From Pholiota molesta (Eukaryota; Basidiomycota; Agaricomycetes; Agaricales; Strophariaceae), in assembly GCA_014925825.1 (NCBI GenBank), contig JACGCK010000020.1, positions 124,001-188,000 on the forward strand: a stretch of DNA of 64,000 bases, given 5' to 3'. A program made the translations under genes and the position numbers. The notes beneath the pieces are model-generated. The model was given only the letters and a program-made list of their open reading frames with translations, was not told where the DNA came from and did not search any database. Below are positions 23,239 through 32,624 of this stretch, one piece after another; position 1 is the first letter of the stretch; every line of letters begins with the position of its first letter.

Positions 23239-24828
23239 TCATTGTTTTCCAGTTGAAGGCGACAGGGGTTGTAAACGCGGCCTATAAGTATTGGCAGCCG
23301 ACGCCAAAAGGAATGGAGGAGAGGACCCGTCGCCCTAATCAAACAATTGCAATTAATACAGGCATAAAACTCATCGAGCGAAGATGAAACGTACGATCAT
23401 CGAAGCTGGGAAACCAGGATCGAACTCAACGACACCCTCCAGCTCTTTCATTTGTGAATCCGTAAGCTCAATTTCGAGCGCTTCGAGGTTAGCTAGCAGG
23501 TGCTCGACCTTCCTGCCCCCGATTATAGGGAACACGTAGGGCGTCTTCTGCATGAGGTACGCAATAGCCACTATCACCACCCACCCCGTTCATCATTAGC
23601 CAACAGAAAGGTCAATCAAGGGGAAGTAAAATGCGCACCGGAGGTGATATGTTTCGCGCCGATCTCAGCTGCAACTTTCTCGAGCGCCTTGCACACTTTC
23701 TTCTCCTTCTCATTCCGCTCCCACGGGCCATGTATCTGGCGCCCGTTCTCGCCTGTCTCGCGGCGCTTTTCCTCCTCTTCGTCGGTCCTGATCTTACCCG
23801 CGGCGAGGACGCGCCACGGGGCGAGTGCCATACCTAATGACCCAGCAGATGAGCGTTAGAATGCGATCTTGTGCTGACGGGCTGGTGATGGGGGCGTAGG
23901 AATAGGGAGCATACCTTCAGATTTGGCCATAGGGATAATATCGCGCTCGAAGGAGCGTTCCATGACGTTCCACATGCCTTGGTAGACGACGAAGGGCGTC
24001 AACGCGTGATCGCGAGCGTATTGGTTGGCTTTGGACACGATCCACGCAGGGGTATCCGAGACTCCCTAAGTGCCAAACACATCAGCAGCTTTCAGTATGC
24101 AAGAATATGGAACATAACCCGGTCCCTCGGGGGAAGAGTTGACGACGACGTACGAGATATATGACCTTGCCCTGCGAGACGAGCGTGTGGAGCGATTTCA
24201 TGACCTCCTCGACGCTCGTGTCCCAGTCCCACCAGTGGAGGTACAAGAGATCGATGTAGGTTGTGCGAAGCTTTTTGAGGGACGCCTCGACGGACATGTG
24301 CAGCGATTTGGCGTTGTTGCCGGTAAAGAGGACTTGTTGCGCGACGTTGTTGTTTCGGGTTTTGTAATTCGTCGTGTACTAGTGAGTGTAATAGATGATA
24401 CGTGATGATTCAGTTTCTGCGATCCAGAGGAATGGGCAGTGAACATATGCACCTTGGTCGCAATGAATAGCTGGTCCCTAATGCCCCTCTGCTCCGCCCA
24501 CTCGCCAACGAACATCTCGGAAGTCTCATCTTGGCTTGAATACAGCACAGTTGAGTATCCTCACTACAATCCCGATTGCGAGCAAAGAAAATAATACTTA
24601 CTAGTTATTAGCGGTATCGATGAAGTTGCCTCCATTATCAAAATACGCATCCAAGAGCTTGAATGAATTTTCCTTGTTCATCTTTCCCATCCCGATGTCG
24701 TCCCATTTCTCTCCAATACTCATCGCGCCGAGCTGGATCGGCGAGACGTGGACGCCAGCATTCGGGGAGAGGACGCGGTAGCGCCCAAGACCGGTCTTGG
24801 GTGGAGGTGCGGGGGTCCATAAAGACAT
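23239..24828 (-). CDS. Aldo-keto reductase, aryl-alcohol dehydrogenase (AAD) type, intact
   Basis: Seven exons: 24828-24602, 24534-24453, 24378-24154, 24065-23915, 23833-23639, 23570-23395 and 23334-23239, giving 383 residues, the normal AAD length. Catalytic tetrad: D71 and Y76 in NGGNFIDTANNY, K103 in FIATK, H151 in YLHWWDWD. Also LGVSDTPAW, a WERNEKEKKV helix, and the cofactor-binding FPIIGGRKVEHL near the C-terminus. The last exon is short and easily missed: reading through the exon-6 donor GTACGT would end the protein at FIFAR, whereas splicing restores the family's IGDGSS motif and tail. The enzyme reduces aromatic aldehydes with NADPH in the cytosol. It lies between the two STAND genes on the opposite strand. 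A 3' fragment of the same gene type is at 38930-39300. Confidence 0.9.
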
Positions 24829-24919
24829 TTTGTAGTTGCGTAGACCTGGTAGTAGAGATAGGAGGAGGGGTGCTCAAAGGTGGTTTGAGCGGATACTTTT
24901 CAAGTGGGTTATAGCAGCC

Positions 24920-24927
24920 TTTATATA
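24920..24927 (-). promoter_or_regulatory. TATA box of the AAD gene
   Basis: On the minus strand TATATAAA lies about 92 bases before the ATG at 24828. Confidence 0.45.
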
Positions 24928-25883
24928 CATTTTGAGGACGGGAAATGAGTAATCAAAAAAAAAATCAATGACGCTGCCGAATATGCGATAAGCAATGTAA
25001 TTGGAATAATCACCACAAGAGAAGAAGACCCTAGCTGTTATCGATACCATGATCTCACAGTGATGGAGAGCGGGTACCATAGATAATCGTTCTGCTTCAA
25101 TGCGTAGGTCATAATGCGATTTGGATGCAAATGCAAGTAGATAACTCGTTCGTTCCAACTGCTAGCTATGCTGAATATTGTACATAGTTTTAGCCTTTGA
25201 ACATTAAACACTCGGATGAAAATGATCATACCCATTGACCGACAAGTCACAACTCCGTCGTTAGACCCAAATTCCTCTCCACCGCTAATCCCAAATCAAC
25301 GAGCCTTTGCAAAGAATTAATCAGCATATTGCGGCAGCACGGCAAGAGCGACGCGTCATTGCACGGCAAGTACGCGTACGCTGCGATGTGAACGAGAACC
25401 CTTCCACTGAGTCATGACCTGGTCATGGGTAAGGAAGAATTGTCCAATCCGGATTCCTGATCGGTACCGTACACTCGATTGAATGATTCAGAGGTTTATT
25501 CACCCTATTATTAGCTCAGCGTATTCTGTTACGAATGGGTATAAAGTATACCCTGCTTGGCAAATCCATGTATTTAAACATAGAAGAAATATTGTACATC
25601 TCAGTGCTGCCTGCGAGGCGCTGGGAAAAAATATCTGTGTGGAGCGCATGGTGAGCGTGGTGATATGTGGAAAAGGGGGATTGTATATCACCGTAGTATA
25701 TTCAGATCAAGCCTGCCATGTGCCGTCGTAAACGCCGGTTCAATATTCAATATTGGTAACTCACCAGATATTACTGACTTGGCCAAGATTCGCCACCCAT
25801 TACCCAACTTCTATTGCCTTCCATGCCAATTGATTGCAAACAGATCTACTCCTACCCTCAAAATACGGGTTACCTTCCTGGTT

Positions 25884-25962
25884 TAAGAGACGGGGTGTTG
25901 ATTTTGTTCGAGTCGATCGCTGTTGGCCAAAGTTTGCAAAGTTATGATGAGATTAACGAAAC
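25884..25962. repeat. Dispersed repeat, copy 2
   Basis: Matches 20802-20880 in the order TAAGAGACGGGGTGTT, GAGTCGATC, AACGAAAC. Same orientation. Non-coding. Confidence 0.6.
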
Positions 25963-26149
25963 GAGACGAAACGAGACCAGTGTTGACGTTGAATTACCAC
26001 TTCAGGAATAGGAATAACAGGTGCGAGGATGCCGTGGGCTGGCAGCAGGGGCTTCAGGACGATATCCAACGCATCTGCGTCCAATATTAAGGGCACTCCT
26101 TGCTTGGAAGGTAGACTACCACATGCAAGCAATGAGACCACTGAATGCC

Positions 26150-26310
26150 GCGCTTGTCGTAGCATTTGCGGGACAAGTTAAGTGTGATATGATAGCCAGA
26201 GAGTCGAAGACGGCACATACAGAGTGAGGATGATGGAACGAGGACGCGTTGCGTCGACGCGAACAGACGCGAACCATGGGGCTGTTTGGCAAAGTTATCT
26301 GATCCAAATA
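26150..26310. repeat. Duplicated block before an SDR relic, copy 1
   Basis: Shares CGCTTGTCGTA, TTTGCGGGACAAGTTA, AGAGAGTCGAAGAC, GACGCGAAC, TTTGGCAAAG and ATCCAAATAA with 31060-31190 in the same order. In both places it is followed by a remnant of the SDR gene. Confidence 0.7.
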
Positions 26311-26359
26311 ATTCAACGCAGGGTCTTGGACTTGTAACAGTTGTGAAGATTTCTTGAAG

Positions 26360-26428
26360 ATTTCTCAAGCGCTTACTCTGGAGAAGACGGGCGCTTTTTG
26401 GCATTTCGATGGCACGAACTTGCCACGG
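26360..26428 (+). pseudogene. SDR relic, last codons only
   Basis: The frame reads ALTLEKTGAFWHFDGTNLP, nearly identical to the C-terminus of the intact SDR at 16100-16180, with the final Trp codon and stop lost. Upstream exons are absent. The relic sits 356 bases before the second STAND gene, the same order as SDR then STAND at 15-17 kb. Confidence 0.85.
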
Positions 26429-26784
26429 TATACAAGCTATGATGGAATAATGTAACGTGCTAACTAATTAGATTTCTGTATATTTCACCCTTGATGCGCG
26501 ATGCTGCAATGCCTAATGAATAAATCCAAAATAAATTCCGTTGACTATTACACTTCGCGCTTTCCATTAACGGAAGCCATATATACCTTTACATGCATTC
26601 TTCGGCTTTGAGGTTACAGGCAATGTAGGTAGAATGAATTTAGGCGCAGCCATTTAGGTATATAAATATATGACATGATTATGATTGATGTCGATGTCGA
26701 TGAAGCTGTGCATGTCATTGATCCAAGGGAATACTACATGAGACAAGACTTTCTTCCCCGATTATACCCATCTTTTCCACCGTT

Positions 26785-29700
26785 ATGGACGCTGCTCCTC
26801 CTATAGTCAACAAAAATGGATCTAGTGCCATCGATACGAGCTTAGATCTCGCCAATACCGTAGTCGCCATTGTGAAAGATGTCGGTGAGATGCTGAACGG
26901 TGTCCCATATGTCAAATCGTTATCTGGGGTGATACTTCAGATAATCAAAATTAGAGATGTACGTCGCCAGCGTTTGCGATCATGGATGCCCGTTCAAATT
27001 ATTGTGATGCGTTGTATCCAGGAAATCAAAGCAAACAAGCAACGATGCAGCGAGATTATCGACAAGGTACTCCGCATGTCGAAATCAATCTATGAGAAGC
27101 TAGCCGAGGTTGCGCAGTCGAACCAAAGGGAGAAATTGAGCAGATTGGAGAGCCAACTAAACGAGCACACTCGGTAAGTTTCATGGGTAACATTACATAT
27201 TAGAAAGTACTGACTCGGTTTTCAAGCGCCCTTACCGCCGTTTACGATGCATTAGAGAGACATAGGTCATCTCGATCTGGATTTTCCCGCCTGATAAATC
27301 GTGGGTTGGAGGAGTCAAATGAGCACGATCGCCGTCTCGACGAGCTAAACACTCAACTTATTTTGGTGCGTATGGCATTATTTCGAAATAATATGGTGTA
27401 TTGATAAATACGGGTCGAACCACAGGATATCATTTTTCGCATTACGATGGAGCAAGCCGGTTCTGTTCCTGTATTAAATCAACAGACATTTCCTGAGTAT
27501 GTGGAACTCTCATTAATTATTATACATTATACTAAACCAATTTTTGCGGTCCTTCTAGTATCCCAGGCCATATCCTTCCGCCGAAGCCCAACCTGATGGT
27601 CGAGCGCGAAACCCAATATCATACTGCGCTCGAGGTTCTCCTTCGCACAGAACCATCTCGTGTCGCCATTCTGGGGGGCGGCGGATTCGGGAAGACGACA
27701 TTGGCGCGATCGATTCTCCATGATCCAAAGATCTTCGAACACTACGAAAATCGATACTTCTTATCCTGCGAGGCGATGGCTGACGTCGATGCTTTGCTTT
27801 TGGGTATCTGCAATATGCTGGACATCACGGCTACACCCTCCGCCATGCTAGCATCTATAAGACGCAGGCTAGAGACGTCTACTACCCTCCTCTGCCTCGA
27901 TAACTTCGAAACACTCTGGGAGCCGTCTTCCACTCGGACGAGGACGGAGGATGTATTAGCGTCCATCGCCGATATTCCCTGCTTGTCTCTCATTATCACA
28001 ATACGCGGTACCCAACGGCCCTCTAAAATCGCATGGTCGCAACCTCAAATACCGCCCTTACCGACCCTATCCTCTGAGAGCGCGCACGAGATCCTGCAGA
28101 ATATCTGCCCGGACCACGACGTCACTGATTTCACTCAGCAACTTCTCGATGGCATTGATGGAATACCCTTGGCGATCACGCTGATATCGACACTTCTTCG
28201 CGACGGGGAGTCTTCACGAGAGTTGTGGACTCGATGGACGAAAGAGCAGACTGCCGTCGTTGAGAATGGTGGTGAAGGTCGCGAGTCCAACCTGAATACG
28301 TCGATAGCCCTGTCGATAAATAGTCCTCGAATGACGAAGGATCCTGATTCTCTGACTCTCCTGACTGCTCTATCGTTGCTACCTGACGGCTTTCCATCGG
28401 CTTCGATTGAAGAACTCGAAGAATATCTCGGCCTTACTGAAATACGAAAAGTCTTACGGACTTTGCGAGCTGTTGCGTTGATCAAGCCTAAGGATAGCAC
28501 CCCATCTCCTCGCATACAAATGCTGTCACCAATCCGACTGTTCTGTCATCAATTCCTCTCTTCCCAAATATCTCGGGTGCTTGGTCCGCTTACCGAATAT
28601 TACATTGGCATGATGCACTTTGCATATGGCGAAGAATCTAATCCCCACATCTACCAGCAAGTTGTTCCGGAAATTCGGAATATTCATTTGATCTTCCAGA
28701 AAGTATACATAGCTGGCTACCAGCACGACATGGGGGTACTCATACATTGTACTGCCGTTCTCGGTGACTGGTCCCGGTACATTGGATACCAGAATCAAGA
28801 TACCATTCAGATGGCGCTCACTCGATCTGCGAGTCATCCGATCCCGCGTGCCCACTGCCTCACGTCATTGGGCGGCTTCTATATCTCGGAGGCCCACTAC
28901 ACAGAGGCCGAAGAATGCTATCGAGAGGCCTCAGAACTCTACAAAAAGGAGAATTCTACTGTGTTCGAAGCAATGGCATTGCATCATCTCGGCACTGCAC
29001 TTGCCAACATGAGACAGCTGGACAAAGCCGAAGTCGTATACAACACAAGTCTTACGCTCTACACCCAAAAAAACGATCAGAAGGGACAAGCACATCTCCG
29101 CGAAAGTCTTGGCCATTTGCACATCGATAAGCGACAACATTCGGAGGCAGAGGCGAACTTGAGAAATGCGCTAGATACCTTCAAAAAAATGGGGGATCTT
29201 GTAGGTATTGCATCAACTGCTCTGAGCCTAGCCAACCTGCATCAGATCCTTGGTGATCTGATTATATCCAAAAAATTTGCCGCCGAAGCGTTAGCTGCGG
29301 CAAAAGAAACCAATGATAAACACGGGGAAGGACAAGCACTTCAGTATCTGGGTCGTATCTATCTTCGGACAAATAGGCTTACAGATGCCAGACAGGTTCT
29401 CGAGCAGGCCGTTTCTATCTTCAAGCAGCTGAACGATGTCGCCAATCATCTCGGAGTTATCGCTGACCTAGCGAAGGTATACATCCAATCAGATCAGCTG
29501 TCTGCGGCACAGGCGCTGCTCACGGCGTCCGCCAAAGTGGACCTGGACATTATTCAGATACCCTACATTCTTACCAATCTCGGGTGGGTTTATATCTGTG
29601 CAGATCGCCTTGACAAGGCCGAACCTCTGTTAGACAAAGCCCTTCTGCTCTTCCAAAAATTGGGAGCCAAAGGAGGACAGGCTGATGCTCTCGCGTATCT

Positions 29701-30160
29701 AGGAATTGTGTACTTCAGGTCCAACCGACTCGATGAAGCAGAGCGGACACTCAATCTTATCTCAAATTTGGGGCGATGGTGGAATATCGAGATGCACCGT
29801 TTGTGGGTCCTTGGGGACCTCTCCATCGTCAAGGGACATCTCGAAGATGCGGAAGGGTTTTTGGACGAAGCTATGATGCAAGCAAAAGGTGATAAATCCT
29901 TGTATCAGACATGCAATATCCTTCGAAGCATCGGAACCCTTCATATTAAGCGAGGCCATGTCGATCTGGCAATCGCCAAGTTCCAGGAAGCGCTCGAGTT
30001 CCATCGCAAGGCGCAGTGGGTCTCCGAGCAGGCCACGGACCTCAGGCGACTCGGCGAGGCATACGAAATGTTAGGGAGGTCCGAGGATGCAGCAGCGGCA
30101 TTCAAGAAAGCGGATGAACTGATTGAGAGCGTTCACGAAGCTCGAACGCTGGCGTTATAA
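26785..30160 (+). CDS. NLR-like STAND protein: MLKL-like helical domain, NB-ARC, TPR repeats (copy 2)
   Basis: Five exons (26785-26958, 27022-27173, 27227-27365, 27426-27496, 27559-30160) give 1045 residues. Exon 2, 3 and 4 lengths (152, 139, 71) are identical to copy 1. The domain order is the same: helical MLKL-like N-terminus, P-loop GGGGFGKTT (218-226), LCLDNFE, TIRG, GIPLAI, then TPR repeats to the end. The nucleotide-binding part is almost identical to copy 1 in DNA, while the extreme N-terminus and many TPR positions differ, including a two-codon deletion near residue 610. Both copies are open through five exons, which argues that both are kept by selection or that the duplication is recent. 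Expected role: intracellular recognition and cell-death switch (inference). An SDR relic lies just upstream and another downstream. Confidence 0.85.
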
Positions 30161-31059
30161 TTGTGGATGGATGGGGCGAGGAATTGTATAATGAGCTGTA
30201 CTCATAGTGATTTGAGGCGGGACTAGTTTTTGAAATTTTCAAATTGGCCTCTTCATTTGCCGCTTGACTGCGCAAAGTGCAACCAGTAGAGTGCCTATGT
30301 GGAGGCACATTAGCATCCCTGGTAATAGACTGCGTCTCATGGCAGATATCGCAACTACGCCGTCCAGTACAAGAAGGACTGAAGTCAACAAATTAGATTG
30401 GCGATATTGAAAGACTTGAAACCTATGCAGACGTATCCTACTCCTTTTGTAGATACCTTGCCAGTCTAAGCTCTTCAATATCGACACTTCGAATGATGCG
30501 AAGGGACAGCGCGCAAGGAGTAAACAGTCAGGAGAACCCGAAGACTTCAAAGAAGGTAGCCCGCACTGCAGTCGTCAGATCATAGTTGTGTCGCATAGGC
30601 AGCATCGGCGCCGGATTACATGGGAAGAGTTGCCTGATAGACTCCGGGGGTGCCAGGTTTGGTTGACGCTCATACATAACAAGGATATCCGTGCGAGGTC
30701 AAGCGTGGCAAGCGTGGCGAGTAGGTGGGAAAGAAGGACTGTGCACTGAACACGTAGAAGCGTTTACATAGAACTAGTAGTAAGTACTGCCTACCATTCG
30801 GGATTTTCATCGGCTCGAATGGATTGCAATGTACTAAGGACTTGCCTAGCAAGCCAAGGCCCAAAACTGGTGCTTAATTGAACAGAAAAGAACACGCAGC
30901 GTAGAGAAATGGCAAGGCCAATACGCAATGCAGCTGCTTCCGATGGTAAAGTGTCCTTGCATGAATTTGTCGTAAACAAGTCGTAAAAGCCATTTTTGTC
31001 GTAAGCCAGGTGTAACGAACTGAGTATCGGGGGCTGGAGAGTCGAAGACGAGATTACTG
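30161..31059. other. 3' flank of the second STAND gene
   Basis: No gene recognised. The first part matches the 3' flank of copy 1 (a CTTCATTTG..GCGCAAA block and a later AAATTAGATT block), with about 80 bases present here and absent there. Confidence 0.4.
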
Positions 31060-31190
31060 CGCTTGTCGTAAGATTTGCGGGACAAGTTAGTTGTGAAACG
31101 TGAAATATTGACCAGAGAGTCGAAGACAGAGGGCGTTTGGGGCAACGTCGACGCGAACATTGGTTTGGCAAAGGTATTAGATCCAAATAA
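31060..31190. repeat. Duplicated block before an SDR relic, copy 2
   Basis: Partner of 26150-26310. GAGAGTCGAAGAC occurs at 31037 and again at 31115, so the block also contains a short internal duplication. Confidence 0.7.
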
Positions 31191-31300
31191 ACGAACACGC
31201 CACTCGTGGCACGTGGCAGCTGAGCGCTCAGCAGCGCCGCTGAGCGGCGAGCGCGTCGCCGTCAACTCGAACAACTTGGCGTCAACAGTGTTGGCCTAAA

Positions 31301-31513
31301 TCCTCATAGGTGGCAATTCGACGCCTACTCTGTCGCCATTCAACATGCCCGCGCATAAATAAACCGCGGCGCTGAAATATGACGGCATTTCTACCGCCGT
31401 TCTCATTGCTCAAGCCAAGCTCAAGCCGTTCTCTCCCGACTGGTCGCAGAGGCACTTACTCCAGCGAAAATGGTCGAATTTGGTATTTCGATGGCAGAAG
31501 TTTGTCGTTGTAG
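31301..31513 (+). pseudogene. SDR relic, catalytic region to C-terminus, heavily mutated
   Basis: Aligns by eye with SDR positions from the GQFNAYSVAK segment to the stop codon. DAYSVA is still readable, then a TAA stop follows, the frame shifts, an ATGACGGC block matches the intact gene, and the end reads as a mutated FDGTNLPW. No upstream exons are present. With the relic at 26360 it marks a third copy of the SDR unit. Confidence 0.75.
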
Positions 31514-31632
31514 AGAAGCTACCATCGACACAATGTAAGATGTTAAATAGGATATCAAATAAATAATTCTCATGAGCGAGGTGAAGGATGGATGCGTAAA
31601 CGAGAGAAAAGGTCAGACACTCCAATGACACT

Positions 31633-32624
31633 CTAGACATTATAAAAGGGTGCCGATTGCAATTTTGGGAGTCTTTGCTGAATCTCTTCTCGTCGTGGAA
31701 CGAGGCCCGGGATGGCCGATAAGATAACAACCAAAATCTCTGGGACGGCAACCAAAGGATACCAAAAATGCTCCTGGTTCTGTTTTGCGGTGTTTGTGAT
31801 GGTCGCAGTATAGAATACTTCACGAACGAGGAGCAGGAGAGCACCGAGGGAAAGAATGGCCATGGAGTGTCTGGATCCGAAAGATTCATTATCCCGTTTT
31901 GCTCCCCTTGCTGTGTAGTCGCGCGTCAATGACATGTATAACAAGATTAACAAAAGGGATGTGCATACTTGCGAGCTCCATCTGTGCCAATAAGAATGTC
32001 TGGAAGGCTTGAAGGATGGTGAGAACCAGGAAAATGACGGTGCTGACTATGCGTTCGAGCTTTCCGGTGTGCGATATAGTTCCGCTGCTGGAAATCTCAG
32101 TCGAGGCTACGATTCCTAGGATAACGGCAATCAGGAGTACTAGTCGAAAGAGTCGACGATTTTTAGTCAATCGGATCAGCGGGTTGGAGGATTCGGGTCG
32201 GTCTTGCATGAGTTCACTGAGGAAAGATAAGAACATGTGGTGGAATAGATGATAGCAATTACTCACAGATCGAGGACTAGGGTATACGAGGAATACAGCA
32301 GACCGAAGAATCCAACGCCGAACAGAATTTCGTCTGTGATCAAATTCGAAAGCTTCTTGCCCACAGAGTCCATGGAAATAAGGATGGCTCGCAAAATAAA
32401 TGCTGCTATACGAACTGAGATACAGAGCCGTCAGATAAATGGATCGCAGTTCTGTAGAGCTACTCACTTGCGCAAAAAACAACAAGCACGAAGTGCACAT
32501 AAGTAGGTCGAGCAAAGGACTGCCGAATGTACCATCCAAGAAGAGGGATGTAAAGGATGGCAAACACAACTGCTGCGCCTACAGATTCGAATCCGAAGGC
32601 CTTTGCTAGATTGATATTATCCAT
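31633..32624 (-). CDS. Multi-pass membrane protein, DUF7702-like Agaricomycete family
   Basis: Four exons: 32624-32468, 32414-32267, 32216-31969 and 31910-31633, giving 276 residues. It starts MDNINLAKAFGFESVGAAVV and has about seven hydrophobic segments: a first near residues 12-30, YVHFVLVVFCA, the pair around FGVGFFGLLY, LFRLVLLIAVILGIV, VIFLVLTILQAF, MAILSLGALLLLV, and ILVVILSAIPG near the end. Short charged loops lie between, for example KNRR. The layout matches a seven-helix family found in mushrooms and often annotated only as a domain of unknown function; the DUF number is from memory. No catalytic motif is visible. The frame and all splice sites are clean. It may be a sensor or transporter-like protein of the endomembrane, but the function is unknown. 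Confidence 0.7.

Larger units (their letters stand above)
24829..26149. other. Intergenic stretch upstream of the AAD gene
   Basis: No gene recognised apart from the AAD promoter. Contains the second copy of a dispersed repeat at 25884-25962. Confidence 0.4.

Noticed and set aside
25953..26165. Minus-strand frame with LILDADALD, reminiscent of NAD(P)HX dehydratase
   Set aside because: A single short motif, no flanking domain and no splice partners.
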